Shown here piece by piece: positions 35,119 to 44,256 of a stretch of DNA of 64,000 nt. The notes under the pieces were generated by a model that was given only the letters and a program-made list of their open reading frames with translations, was not told the origin of the DNA and did no database searches. Position numbers and translations under genes: made by a program. Source of the DNA: Dietzia natronolimnaea (GTDB lineage Bacteria > Actinomycetota > Actinomycetes > Mycobacteriales > Mycobacteriaceae); the NCBI RefSeq assembly GCF_039525805.1, contig NZ_BAAAHZ010000009.1, one strand, 5' to 3'. Positions within the stretch are counted from its first letter, which is position 1, and every line of letters starts with the position of its first letter.

Positions 35119-38100
35119 GTGTCCGTCCGCCCACCCGGTAATCCCGGTCGGCCGATCGCGATCTCACGTCGCGGCCGAGCCGTCGCCATCTCCATCGTCA
35201 TCCTCATCGTCCTGATCCAGGTACTGCCGAGGATCAACTCCACCTACACCAACTGGCTGTGGTTCGGCTCGGTCGACGCCACCAGTGTGATGAGGACCGA
35301 GCTGCTCACGCGGATCGGTCTGTTCGTCGTGGTCGCCCTCCTGGTGGGACTCGCGATCGCCGCGGGGATCCTGCTGGCCTTCCGGTACCGGCCGGTGTTC
35401 CTGGCACAGCCGGGGATGCCCGATGCGTTGGCGAGGTACCGGGCGGCTCTCGGCGACTCGCCGGCCAAGACGGTGCTGTGGGTCCCTGTCGCGATCGGCC
35501 TCCTCGCCGGTTCGGTGGCGCAGTCGGGCTGGCAGTCGGTCCTGGCGTTCTTCAACTCCACGCCGTTCGGTCAGACGGATGCGCAGTTCGGGCTCGACAT
35601 CTCCTTCTACGCCTTCGAGCTGCCGCTGTGGCGGTCGATCGTCACCTGGCTCATGGTGGCCGTGGTCCTGGCGTTTATCGCCAACCTCGTCACGCACTAC
35701 CTGTTCGGTGGGCTCCGTCCCGGAGCGCGTGAGGGTGCGCTGACCCGCGCCGCGCGGATACAGCTGGTCAGCCTCGCCGGACTGTTCATCCTGCTCAAGG
35801 CGGCCGCCTACTGGCTCGACCGCTACGAGCTGCTGTTCCGGGAGAACGCGACGTTCACCGGTGCCGGACACACCGATGTCAACGCGCTGATCCCGGCCAA
35901 GATCTTCATGTTCTCCGTGGCCATCGTCTGCGCGATCGCCTTTTTCTCCGCGATCGTGATCAGGGACCTGCGCATCCCCGCGCTCGCTACCGTGCTCCTG
36001 CTGTTCTCCGCGCTCGTGGTGGGCTCGGCCTGGCCGCTCGCCGTGGAGCAGTTCTCCGTCAACCCCAACCGCGCCGAGAAGGAACGGGAGTACATCGCCC
36101 GCAACATCGAGGCCACGCGGGCCGCGTACGACATCGGGGACGACCGCGTCACCTACATAGAGAACTGGGGCTCGGCCGACCCGAACCCGCGGGAGGCGGG
36201 TTCGGACGTCACGACGCTGTCCAACGTCCGCGTGCTCGACCCCAACGTCCTCTCGCCCACGTTCACCCAGCTGCACCAGCTGCGGAACTTCTACGGCTTC
36301 CCCGAGACGCTCGGCATCGACAGGTACACGATCGACGGTGAGATGCGGGACTTCCTCGTGGCCGCCCGTGAGCTCAACCCGGAGTCCCTGCAGGCCAACC
36401 AGCGGGACTGGATCAACCGGCACACCGTCTACACCCACGGCAACGGATTCGTCTCCGCGCCCGCCAACCGCGTCAACGAGATCGCGGACGACGCCGGCTC
36501 GGATCGCGGCGGACTGCCGAACTTCCAGGTCTCCGACCTCGAGGCCATCGCCAGTGGTCAGGAGATGGTGATCCCGGTGACCCAGCCGCGGACCTACTTC
36601 GGTCCGCTGATCGCCCAGTCCGACCCCGACTACGCCATCGTCGGCGACAACGGCGAGGGCCCGCGCGAGTACGACACGGACACCCAGCAGTACACCTACA
36701 CCGGCGAGGGCGGGGTCCCGATCGGCGGCTGGATCAACCGCACGGCCTACGCGCTGAGGTTCGCCGAGCGCAACATCCTGTTGTCCAGCCTGATCGGCGA
36801 CGACTCCAAGATCATCTACGACCGCGACCCCCGCGACCGTGTCCAGAAGGTCGCCCCGTGGCTGACCACCGACACCAACACGTACCCGGCCGTGATCGAC
36901 GGACGGATCAAGTGGATCGTCGACGGGTACACCACGCTCAAGACCTATCCGTACGCCGAGCTGAGTTCGCTGGAGGCGATGACGGCGGACTCGACCAACG
37001 AGGCCGGCGGCCGGGTGCTGCCGGACGAGGAGGTCTCGTACATCCGCAACTCGGTCAAGGCCACGGTCGACGCCTACGACGGCACGGTGGACCTCTACGC
37101 GTTCGACGAGTCGGACCCGGTGCTGCAGACCTGGATGAAGGCCCTACCCGGCATCGTGCAGCCGCGGGACGCGATCTCGGAGGAGCTCGAGGAGCACCTG
37201 CGCTACCCGGAGGACCTGTTCAAGGTCCAGCGTGAGCTGCTGGCCAAGTACCAGGTCGACGACCCGGGCCAGTTCTTCACCAACGACGCCTTCTGGTCGG
37301 TGCCCTCCGATCCCACCGTGACCTCGTCGATCCAGAACCCGACCCCGCCCGCGGGCGGCCCGGCCGGCGGGCCGGCGGGTGCGCAGGCCGCCAACCGAGG
37401 CCCGGTGGAGGGCCCCAGTCAGCCGCCGTACTACGTGGTGGTCTCCGACCCGACCGATCCCGAGTCGGACGAACCGTCGTTCCAGCTCATCTCCGCGTTC
37501 CGCGGGTACGAGCGCGAGTTCCTCGCGGCGCACATGTCGGCGAGCTCGGACCCGGACACCTACGGCGACATCACGGTCCGCGTGCAGCGCCCCACCGAGC
37601 CCCTCGCACAGGGACCCAACCAGGCGCAGGACATCATGATCGCCTCGCCGGCGATCGCCGAGGACCGCCGGCTGTGGGGTGAGACCGCCGAGATCACCGA
37701 GGGCAACCTCCTGGCGCTGCCGTTGGCCGACGACTCGGTCCTGTACGTGGAGCCGATCTACACCCAGCGCAAGGACCAGGACTCGGCGTTCCCGCGGTTG
37801 CTGCGCGTGATGGTCTCCTATGACCGCGCGGTGGGTTATGCGCCCACGCTCTACGAGGCACTGCGCCAGGTGGGCATCGAGGCCGACCCGGACGTCGTGA
37901 GGATCGACGAGAGCGGTGAGGCCGAGGCCGAGGCGGAGGGTGAGGTCGCGGGCGCGTCCCGGCCGAGCGTTCCGCGCCCGGCGGCGCCCGCCACCGGCGG
38001 TGGAGACGACGCCGAGCGGGCGGCCGCGGTGCGGGACATCAATCAGGCGCTGAACGCGGTCCGTTCGGCACAGGGCGGTGACCTGTCCGCGCTGGGACAG

Positions 38101-38154
38101 GCTCTCGAGGATCTGCAGGAGGCGGTCGATGCCTACCAGGCCCTCGGGAACTGA
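35119..38154 (+). CDS. UPF0182 large membrane protein (Rv3193c-like)
   Basis: A 1011-residue protein of the UPF0182 family. About seven hydrophobic helices fill residues 15-300, then a large soluble domain of about 600 residues follows, probably outside the membrane. The C-terminus has Gly/Pro/Ala-rich linkers. No catalytic motif is recognised. GTG 35119 has AGGAG eight bases upstream. It follows the PDZ protease by 66 bases, the conserved mycobacterial order. Confidence 0.9.
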   Translation: MSVRPPGNPGRPIAISRRGRAVAISIVILIVLIQVLPRINSTYTNWLWFGSVDATSVMRTELLTRIGLFVVVALLVGLAIAAGILLAFRYRPVFLAQPGMPDALARYRAALGDSPAKTVLWVPVAIGLLAGSVAQSGWQSVLAFFNSTPFGQTDAQFGLDISFYAFELPLWRSIVTWLMVAVVLAFIANLVTHYLFGGLRPGAREGALTRAARIQLVSLAGLFILLKAAAYWLDRYELLFRENATFTGAGHTDVNALIPAKIFMFSVAIVCAIAFFSAIVIRDLRIPALATVLLLFSALVVGSAWPLAVEQFSVNPNRAEKEREYIARNIEATRAAYDIGDDRVTYIENWGSADPNPREAGSDVTTLSNVRVLDPNVLSPTFTQLHQLRNFYGFPETLGIDRYTIDGEMRDFLVAARELNPESLQANQRDWINRHTVYTHGNGFVSAPANRVNEIADDAGSDRGGLPNFQVSDLEAIASGQEMVIPVTQPRTYFGPLIAQSDPDYAIVGDNGEGPREYDTDTQQYTYTGEGGVPIGGWINRTAYALRFAERNILLSSLIGDDSKIIYDRDPRDRVQKVAPWLTTDTNTYPAVIDGRIKWIVDGYTTLKTYPYAELSSLEAMTADSTNEAGGRVLPDEEVSYIRNSVKATVDAYDGTVDLYAFDESDPVLQTWMKALPGIVQPRDAISEELEEHLRYPEDLFKVQRELLAKYQVDDPGQFFTNDAFWSVPSDPTVTSSIQNPTPPAGGPAGGPAGAQAANRGPVEGPSQPPYYVVVSDPTDPESDEPSFQLISAFRGYEREFLAAHMSASSDPDTYGDITVRVQRPTEPLAQGPNQAQDIMIASPAIAEDRRLWGETAEITEGNLLALPLADDSVLYVEPIYTQRKDQDSAFPRLLRVMVSYDRAVGYAPTLYEALRQVGIEADPDVVRIDESGEAEAEAEGEVAGASRPSVPRPAAPATGGGDDAERAAAVRDINQALNAVRSAQGGDLSALGQALEDLQEAVDAYQALGN

Positions 38155-38222
38155 CCTGACCAGGGGATATGTCGCCCCAGGTGTGAGTTGGGTCATGTTC
38201 TGTTCGTTTCGCGTCCACCGAT

Positions 38223-38252
38223 TTGCCTTCCGCGGTGACTGGCACGTAGTGT
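38223..38252 (+). promoter_or_regulatory. Probable promoter of tRNA-fMet
   Basis: TTGCCT at 38223-38228 and TAGTGT at 38247-38252 are 18 bases apart. The mature tRNA begins 16 bases downstream. The hexamers are imperfect but well placed. Confidence 0.5.
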
Positions 38253-38267
38253 CATAGACGCAAACGA

Positions 38268-38344
38268 CGCGGGGTGGAGCAGCTCGGTAGCTCGCTGGGC
38301 TCATAACCCAGAGGTCGCAGGTTCAAATCCTGTCCCCGCTACCA
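38268..38344 (+). tRNA. Initiator tRNA-fMet (anticodon CAT)
   Basis: 77 bases including an encoded CCA. Initiator features are plain: position 1 (C) does not pair with position 72 (T), and the anticodon stem carries the three GC pairs GGG/CCC around the CTCATAA loop. The T arm GGTTCAAATCC is standard. Confidence 0.97.
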
Positions 38345-38349
38345 CGATG

Positions 38350-38389
38350 AGGCCCCCTGACCGGGTGAGAATCCGGTCAGGGGGCCTTT
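38350..38389 (+). terminator. Intrinsic terminator after tRNA-fMet
   Basis: A 15-pair stem (AGGCCCCCTGACCGG) with loop GTGAGAAT, followed by TT. It starts six bases after the tRNA CCA end. Confidence 0.85.
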
Positions 38390-38441
38390 GTCGTTCGTGC
38401 GACAGGGCGCCGCCTCGGGCATGGGGATTGCGCGCCCCTGT

Positions 38442-38456
38442 TGTTAGTCACTAACA
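38442..38456. promoter_or_regulatory. Perfect 15 bp operator overlapping the TetR promoter
   Basis: TGTTAGT-C-ACTAACA is a perfect inverted repeat. It overlaps TAACAT (38452-38457), which lies seven bases before the TetR ATG and looks like a leaderless -10. A bound TetR dimer would block its own operon. Confidence 0.75.
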
Positions 38457-38464
38457 TTCTGGGT

Positions 38465-39016
38465 ATGGGTCGGTCCGAGCAGACGCGCGAACGGCTGCTC
38501 CGTGCCGCCCTGGAGCTGATGGGTGACCGCGGGTACGACGGCGTCACCACGGCGGCCGTGGCCGGACGGGCGGGCGTCAGCGAGATGACCCTCTTCCGCC
38601 ACTTCCCGACCAAGGCGGCGCTGCTCGTGGACGACCCCTACGACCCCCTCATCGCGGACGCGATCGCGCGCCGGCCGGCGGACGAGCCCCCGTTGACGGC
38701 GGTGGTGCGCGGGATCCGGGACTCGTGGAACTCTGCGCCGGAACCCGCCGCGGAGGCCGTGCGTGAGCGACTCCGGATCGTCGCCGAGACCCCTTCTCTG
38801 GCGGGTGCTCTCGCGGCGGGGAGCCGGGCCACGGAGGACGCGATCGTCTCCGCCCTCGCGGGGCGAGCCGTGACCCCGCCCGCCGCCCGCATCGCCGCGG
38901 CCGCCGTCGTGGCCGCCCTCAACGCGTCGCTCCTCGAGTGGGCGGTCGGCACCGACCCGGACCTCGACAGCGCCCTGGAGCACGTGTTCCGGGTCCTGGA
39001 GGGCCGCGATGACTGA
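38465..39016 (+). CDS. TetR-family regulator of the ABC operon
   Basis: A 183-residue TetR protein. The helix-turn-helix is VAGRAGVSEMTLFRHFP (about residues 34-50), followed by a short ligand domain. It leads a three-gene operon with an ABC transporter, overlapping the ATPase by eight bases, so it probably represses the transporter until a drug or lipid binds. The start at 38465 follows a -10 element by seven bases; an extension to 38441 would run through the operator. Confidence 0.9.
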   Translation: MGRSEQTRERLLRAALELMGDRGYDGVTTAAVAGRAGVSEMTLFRHFPTKAALLVDDPYDPLIADAIARRPADEPPLTAVVRGIRDSWNSAPEPAAEAVRERLRIVAETPSLAGALAAGSRATEDAIVSALAGRAVTPPAARIAAAAVVAALNASLLEWAVGTDPDLDSALEHVFRVLEGRDD

Positions 39017-39764
39017 GCCCGCGATCCGCGCCGAGCGGGTGACCCGGTGCTTCCGCGACGGCGCGGGGATCCATGACGTCGACCTCACCGTGGGGGAGGG
39101 GGAGATCGTCGCGCTCGTCGGTCTGAACGGAGCGGGCAAGACGACTCTGTTGCGTGTCCTGCTCGGGATGCTGCGTGCGGATGCGGGCCGGGTACTGCTG
39201 CGCGGTCGAGTGCTGGCCGGCGACTCGCCTCCCGCCGCGGAGTGGGCCAGGGTCGGCCAGTTCGTCGACGGAGCGCCCGGATACCCGGAGCTGACCGTGC
39301 GCCAGAACCTGGTGTCGAGCGCGAGGCTACGGGGTGTGGGTGACCCCGGCGCGATCGTCGACTCGGCGATGCGCACGTTCGCCCTGGAGCCGTACGCCGA
39401 CCGTCGCCTGCGGGTGCTGTCGCTCGGTAACCGGCAGCGGGTCGGGCTCGCCGGGGCCCTGCAGCACTCTCCGTCCGTCGTGGTGCTCGATGAACCGGGC
39501 AACGCACTCGACCCCCGGGGCGTCATCCTCCTCCGGGAACACCTCGTCGGACTCGCGGGCGCGGGGGCCGGCGTCCTCGTGAGCAGTCATCACCTCGACG
39601 AGGTCGCCCGCATCGCCGACCGCATCGTCGTGATGAACGGCGGGCGCGTCATCGGGGAGCTCCCGCCCGGAGGGTCGGAGCTCGAGAGGGCCTTCTTCGA
39701 GGCCGTCCGACTCGACGACGAGTCCGCGCAGGACGCCACGTCCGAGGGCGGGGGCCCGCGGTGA
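39009..39764 (+). CDS. ABC transporter ATP-binding protein
   Basis: A 251-residue ABC ATPase. Walker A GLNGAGKTT, signature LSLGNRQRVGLAGAL (a degenerate LSGGQ, as often seen in exporter ATPases of this type), Walker B VVVLDEPGNALDP and switch histidine in SSHHLDEV. It powers the permease encoded next. The genes overlap on both sides. Confidence 0.93.
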   Translation: MTEPAIRAERVTRCFRDGAGIHDVDLTVGEGEIVALVGLNGAGKTTLLRVLLGMLRADAGRVLLRGRVLAGDSPPAAEWARVGQFVDGAPGYPELTVRQNLVSSARLRGVGDPGAIVDSAMRTFALEPYADRRLRVLSLGNRQRVGLAGALQHSPSVVVLDEPGNALDPRGVILLREHLVGLAGAGAGVLVSSHHLDEVARIADRIVVMNGGRVIGELPPGGSELERAFFEAVRLDDESAQDATSEGGGPR

Positions 39765-40513
39765 GTCCGGCCCTGTCGACCGAGGCGGTCAAGCTGCGGT
39801 CCTCGCTGGTGGGGATCGTCGCCACGACCGCGATCGTCGGGGGGATCGCCGTGTTGTCGGGTGCGATGCTGCTCGCGGTGACCTCCGGGCAGCCCGACCT
39901 CGTGGCGAAGCTCGGCCCCGTCGCCACCGCCGACTGGGCCGGTCTGCTGTTCTCGGCAGCGCAGATCACCGGCGCCGGGGGCCTCCTCGGCTACGGCATC
40001 GTGCTGGCCTGGATCTTCGGGCGTGAGTTCTCCGATGTAACGGTGAGCGCGTTGTTCGCCCTGCCTGTCGGGCGGGGGTCCATCGCTGCGGCCAAGATCG
40101 CCGTGTTCGCGCTGTGGAGCGTGGGGACGGCGCTCGCCCTGGCCGGCGCGCTCGTTGTCGTCGGACTGGTCGGGGGGCTCGGAGCGCCGACGTCCGAGGT
40201 CTGGGCCGGCCTCGCGCGTCAGACCGCGCTCGGGGTGTTGACGAGTGCGATCGTCACTCCCGTCGCCTGGGTCACGACCGTGACGCGATCGACGCTCGCG
40301 GGGGTCGCGGCGACGATAGCGATCGTCATCGTGGCGCAGGTCGGTGTCCTCGTCGGCGCCGGCGGATGGATGCCGTTCGCAGCCCCGACGCTGTGGGCGA
40401 TGAGCGGCGGCAGCGGGGTGTCGCCGCTGCAGCTCGCCCTGGTCGGGGTGATCCCGCTGGTCTCCACCGCGCTCACGGTCGCGACATGGCGGAGGCTCCA
40501 GCTCGACCGCTGA
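39761..40513 (+). CDS. ABC transporter permease
   Basis: A 250-residue membrane protein with about six helices and the EFSDVTVSALFALPVGR segment seen in ABC-2 type permeases. With the preceding ATPase it forms a two-component exporter of unknown substrate. GTG 39761 overlaps the ATPase stop (GTGA). Confidence 0.88.
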   Translation: MSPALSTEAVKLRSSLVGIVATTAIVGGIAVLSGAMLLAVTSGQPDLVAKLGPVATADWAGLLFSAAQITGAGGLLGYGIVLAWIFGREFSDVTVSALFALPVGRGSIAAAKIAVFALWSVGTALALAGALVVVGLVGGLGAPTSEVWAGLARQTALGVLTSAIVTPVAWVTTVTRSTLAGVAATIAIVIVAQVGVLVGAGGWMPFAAPTLWAMSGGSGVSPLQLALVGVIPLVSTALTVATWRRLQLDR

Positions 40514-40674
40514 GGGGCGCTGCTGAGGGGCGATGCCGAGGGGTGAGACCGAGCGACTCGACGCCGGGGAGCCCGAGGGGTTCCGACGCCGGGGAACCCA
40601 CCCCCGGGGGCCGGCACACCACACTGGAACGCGTTCTCGAAAACGCATCCCGAGCGCATCGGGGGTCTTACAGT

Positions 40675-40686
40675 AGACAGGTGTCT
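40675..40686. promoter_or_regulatory. AGACA-GG-TGTCT operator before the aldehyde dehydrogenase
   Basis: A perfect 12 bp inverted repeat. It starts directly after TACAGT (40669-40674), a candidate -10, and lies 54 bases before the ATG. This is a typical site for TetR or MarR repression. The regulator is not identified. Confidence 0.55.
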
Positions 40687-40740
40687 GTTCGCGCGTCCGT
40701 TGCGACAGGATCCCACCCAGTGACACCCAGGAGACCGCCC

Positions 40741-42207
40741 ATGACCACCTCCCTCGACCGCGACGCCTTTCTGATCGGCACCGAGTGGCGCTCTCCCGCG
40801 ACGGACAGCGTCATCGAGGTGATCAGTCCCCACACCGAGGAGATGGTCGCCCGCGTCCCGGAGGGCTCGGTCGCCGACATGGACGCCGCCGTGGCCGCGG
40901 CGCGGGAGGCGTTCGACTCGGGTCCGTGGCCGCGGATGAGTCCCCAGGAGCGGATCGAGGTGGTCGCCCGTCTCTCGGCCCTCTACGCCGCACGGCTGGA
41001 CGACATGGCGACCCTGATCTCCACCGAGATGGGGTCACCGATCTCGTTCAGCAAGCTGGCCCAGGCCCCCGCCCCGTGGATGCAGATCGAGGCGTTCGTC
41101 AACATCGCCCGCGAGTTCCCGTGGGAGGAGACCCGGCCGGGCGTGCTCGGCGGGGAGGTGCTGGTCCGCCACGAGCCGGTGGGCGTGGTCGCGGCGATCC
41201 CGCCGTGGAACGTCCCCCAGTTCACCGTGCTGTCCAAGCTGATCCCGGCGCTGCTCACCGGCTGCACGATCGTGATCAAGCCGGCCCCCGAGACCCCGCT
41301 CGACACCTACCTGCTGGGCGAGCTGCTGATCGAGGCCGGGGTGCCGGCGGGCGTGGTGAGCATCGTGGCCGGCGGCCGCGAGGTGGGGGAGCACCTGGTG
41401 CGTCACCCCGGGGTCGACAAGGTGGCCTTCACCGGGTCCACCGCGGCGGGCCGGAAGATCGGGGCGATCTGCGGCGAGCAGCTCAAGCGGTGTTCGCTGG
41501 AGCTCGGAGGCAAGTCCGCGGCGATCGTGCTGGACGACGCCGACCTGGCGAGTGTGGTCGAGGGGATCAAGTTCCTGGGCGTCATGAACTCGGGGCAGGC
41601 GTGCGTGGCCCAGACCCGGATCCTGGTGAGCCGGGAGCGGCACGACGAGGTCGCCCGGGCCTTGGCCGAGGGGATCGGGTCGATGGTCGTCGGTGACCCG
41701 CTGGATCCCGCCACGGAGATCGGGCCGATGGTGGCGCAGAGGCAGCAGGAGCGCGTGTCCTCCTACATCGAGCTCGGGCAGCAGGAAGGCGCCCAGCTCC
41801 TCACCGGCGGGACCGGCCGCCCGGACGGTCTGGACACCGGCTGGTACGTCCAGCCGACCGTGTTCGCCGGGGTCGACAACTCCATGCGGATCGCGCAGGA
41901 GGAGATCTTCGGGCCGGTCCTGTCGGTGATCGCGTACGACGACGTCGACGACGCCGTCCGCATCGCCAACGACTCGGAGTACGGACTGGCGGGCACGGTG
42001 TGGACGGCGGACCGGGAGGCGGGGCTGGGCGTGGCCCGCCGGGTCCGCACCGGGACCTACGGGGTCAACACGTACACGATGGACTTCTCGGCCCCGTTCG
42101 GCGGTTTCAAGGCATCGGGGGTCGGCCGCGAGTTCGGCCCCGAGGGCCTGGCGCAGTACACGGAGGTCAAGTCCGTCTACCTCGATGCGCCCGCGGCCGG
42201 CGCCTGA
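40741..42207 (+). CDS. Aldehyde dehydrogenase
   Basis: A 488-residue NAD(P)-dependent aldehyde dehydrogenase. The nucleotide-binding loop is FTGSTAAGRKIG, the general base is the glutamate in LELGGKSA, and the nucleophile is the cysteine in NSGQACVAQ. The C-terminal GGFKASGVGREFGPEGL is typical. AGGAG precedes the ATG. It is followed at once by a crotonase gene, so it probably oxidises an aldehyde on the way to a CoA ester; the substrate is unknown. Confidence 0.93.
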   Translation: MTTSLDRDAFLIGTEWRSPATDSVIEVISPHTEEMVARVPEGSVADMDAAVAAAREAFDSGPWPRMSPQERIEVVARLSALYAARLDDMATLISTEMGSPISFSKLAQAPAPWMQIEAFVNIAREFPWEETRPGVLGGEVLVRHEPVGVVAAIPPWNVPQFTVLSKLIPALLTGCTIVIKPAPETPLDTYLLGELLIEAGVPAGVVSIVAGGREVGEHLVRHPGVDKVAFTGSTAAGRKIGAICGEQLKRCSLELGGKSAAIVLDDADLASVVEGIKFLGVMNSGQACVAQTRILVSRERHDEVARALAEGIGSMVVGDPLDPATEIGPMVAQRQQERVSSYIELGQQEGAQLLTGGTGRPDGLDTGWYVQPTVFAGVDNSMRIAQEEIFGPVLSVIAYDDVDDAVRIANDSEYGLAGTVWTADREAGLGVARRVRTGTYGVNTYTMDFSAPFGGFKASGVGREFGPEGLAQYTEVKSVYLDAPAAGA

Positions 42208-43018
42208 TCTCGCCGTGGCCGGGGAGGGGACATCGCCGCTACAGGTGCGGGACGCCGACCGGGTCCGCACACTGACGCTCGCGCGACCGGAGGCGCTCAA
42301 CGCGTTCGACGAGGCGCTGTACGACGCGCTCACCGTCGCGCTGCACGAGGCGTCGGCCGATCCGACGGTGGCGGTGGTGCTGCTCACCGGGCAGGGCCGG
42401 GCGTTCAGTGCCGGGACCGACCTGGTCGAGATGGCCGAGCGGGTCACCAATCCCGACTTCGTCCCCGGTGAGCACGGGTTCATCGGCCTGATCGACGCCC
42501 TGGCCGCGTTCGACAAGCCCCTGGTCCTGGCGATCAACGGGCTCGGCCTCGGGATCGGCACGACCGTGATCGGGTTCGCCGATCTTGCCTTCATGGCCGA
42601 CGACGCCCGCCTCAAGTGCCCCTTCACCAGCCTCGGGGTGGCGCCGGAGGCCGCCTCGAGCTACCTGCTCCCTCGGCTCGTGGGTCGTCAGAACGCCGCC
42701 TGGGTGTTGCTGTCCTCCGAGTGGATCAGCGCCGCCGAGGCCCACGAGATGGGCCTGGTGTGGCGTCTGTGTCCTGCAGAGGAGCTGCTCCCGGTGGCCA
42801 CCGAGCACGCCATGCGCCTGGCGAGGCTGCCGATCTCGAGTCTGCGGGCGGTCAAGCGGACGATGGTCGAGCCGCTGGCCCGCCAGATCGCCGAGGCGCG
42901 TGAACGCGAGAACCAGTGCTTCGCCGAACTCATGGGCGGGCCCGCGAACTCCGAGGCCCTGGCCGCGTTCGCCGAGGGACGGCCCGCGGACTTCACCGCG
43001 CTCCCCGACGGGGCGTGA
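42185..43018 (+). CDS. Enoyl-CoA hydratase/isomerase (crotonase) family protein
   Basis: A crotonase-fold protein of up to 277 residues. The oxyanion-hole segments are GRAFSAGTD and NGLGLGIGTTVIGF, followed by FTSLGVAPEAASSYLLPRLVG. The glutamate in VAPEAASS is at a catalytic position. ATG 42185 overlaps the dehydrogenase by 23 bases; GTG 42215 (VAGEGTSPL) is an alternative with no better ribosome site. It shares an operon with the aldehyde dehydrogenase. Confidence 0.88.
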   Translation: MRPRPAPDLAVAGEGTSPLQVRDADRVRTLTLARPEALNAFDEALYDALTVALHEASADPTVAVVLLTGQGRAFSAGTDLVEMAERVTNPDFVPGEHGFIGLIDALAAFDKPLVLAINGLGLGIGTTVIGFADLAFMADDARLKCPFTSLGVAPEAASSYLLPRLVGRQNAAWVLLSSEWISAAEAHEMGLVWRLCPAEELLPVATEHAMRLARLPISSLRAVKRTMVEPLARQIAEARERENQCFAELMGGPANSEALAAFAEGRPADFTALPDGA

Positions 43019-43078
43019 CGGCGGGGGTCCCGACCGCCCGGCCGGCATCGCCCGCGCGCACCGCTCGGCTCCCGCATG

Positions 43079-43114
43079 ACCCGCCCGGCCACCCGCCCGG
43101 TCACCCGCCCCGAG
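43079..43114 (+). repeat. Three 12 bp tandem repeats before the monooxygenase
   Basis: Three consecutive units of ACCCGCCCGG(C/T)C, the third diverged, end 25 bases before the monooxygenase start. They may bind a regulator or be simple slippage. No -10 element is obvious. Confidence 0.6.
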
Positions 43115-43139
43115 GCCGGTGCGCGACGATGATGTCGTG

Positions 43140-44246
43140 ATGATCGACGTCGACGTGGTGGTGATCGGTGCGGGGCAGGCCGGACTGTCCGCCGGGTACC
43201 ACCTGCAGCGCCGGGGCTTCGTCCCCGCCGACCGGTCCACCGCCGGCGATCGGACCTACGTCATGCTCGACGGCGAGGACGGCCCCGGCGGGGCGTGGCG
43301 GCACCGGTGGGAGTCGCTCACCATGAGCACCGTCAACGGGATCTTCGGGCTCCCGGGCGTCCCGGTGCCCGAGGTGGATCCCGCACTGCCCAGCCGGGAG
43401 GTGTTGCCCGCCTACTTCGCCGACTACGAGGAGCGGTTCTCGCTGGGGGTCAGGCGACCGGTGTGGGTGCGGCAGGTGCGCCGCACCCCGGACCGGCGGG
43501 ACGGCACGGGAGACGGCCGCCTCGTCGTCGTCACCACCCGGTCCGACGGGGCCGGTGACGACGACGAGGTGTGGCACGCGCGGTACGTCATCAACGCCAC
43601 GGGGACGTGGACGCGACCCTTCTGGCCGCACTACCCCGGCCGCGAGAGCTTCCGCGGGCGACACGTCCACGTCCACGACTACGTCCGGGCCGAGGAGTTC
43701 GCCGGGCAGCGCGTGGTGGTCGTGGGCTCGGGGATCTCGGCGACCCAACTGCTCGAGGAGATCTCGCGCGTGGCCGACACCTTCTGGGTGACCCGACGGG
43801 AGATCGAGTGGGCCACGGGACCGCCCCCGGAGAACTTCTCGGCCGCCATCTCCGCGGTCGCCGAGCGCACGGCCATGGGGCTGGCGCCGGAGAGCGTGAT
43901 CCGGGTGACCGGCATGTACCGCACCCCGTGGATCGATCGCGCGGAGGCCCGCGGGGCGCTCGTCCGACACCCGATGTTCACCCGGATCGAGCCCGACGGG
44001 GTGCGGATGCCGGACGGGACGCTCGAACCCGCCGACGCGATCCTGTGGGCCACCGGGTTCCGGCCCGCCGTCTCCCACCTGGCGCCGCTCGGTCTGCGCA
44101 CCCCGGCCGGGGGGATCCGTGTGGTCGACGGACGGGCGCTCGACGAGCCGCGACTGTTCCTGATCGGCTACGGCCCGTCCCAGTCGACCGTGGGGGCCAA
44201 CCGGGCGGGCCGTGACGCCGTCCGTGCGATCACGACCGAAATCTGA
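43140..44246 (+). CDS. Flavin-containing monooxygenase-like protein
   Basis: A 368-residue FAD/NADPH enzyme of the FMO/CzcO type. The FAD site is VVVIGAGQAGLSAGY, the NADPH site VVVVGSGISATQLLEE. Between them SFRGRHVHVHDY fits the FxGxxxHxxxY fingerprint of FMOs and Baeyer-Villiger relatives. ATG 43140 is used; GTG 43119 and GTG 43137 also fit and there is no good ribosome site. Substrate unknown. It converges with an acyl-CoA dehydrogenase ten bases away. Confidence 0.88.
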   Translation: MIDVDVVVIGAGQAGLSAGYHLQRRGFVPADRSTAGDRTYVMLDGEDGPGGAWRHRWESLTMSTVNGIFGLPGVPVPEVDPALPSREVLPAYFADYEERFSLGVRRPVWVRQVRRTPDRRDGTGDGRLVVVTTRSDGAGDDDEVWHARYVINATGTWTRPFWPHYPGRESFRGRHVHVHDYVRAEEFAGQRVVVVGSGISATQLLEEISRVADTFWVTRREIEWATGPPPENFSAAISAVAERTAMGLAPESVIRVTGMYRTPWIDRAEARGALVRHPMFTRIEPDGVRMPDGTLEPADAILWATGFRPAVSHLAPLGLRTPAGGIRVVDGRALDEPRLFLIGYGPSQSTVGANRAGRDAVRAITTEI

Positions 44247-44256
44247 TGAGCCGGTA

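Noticed and set aside
40114..40740. N-terminal extension of the aldehyde dehydrogenase
   Set aside because: It overlaps the ABC permease out of frame and includes the promoter and operator region.
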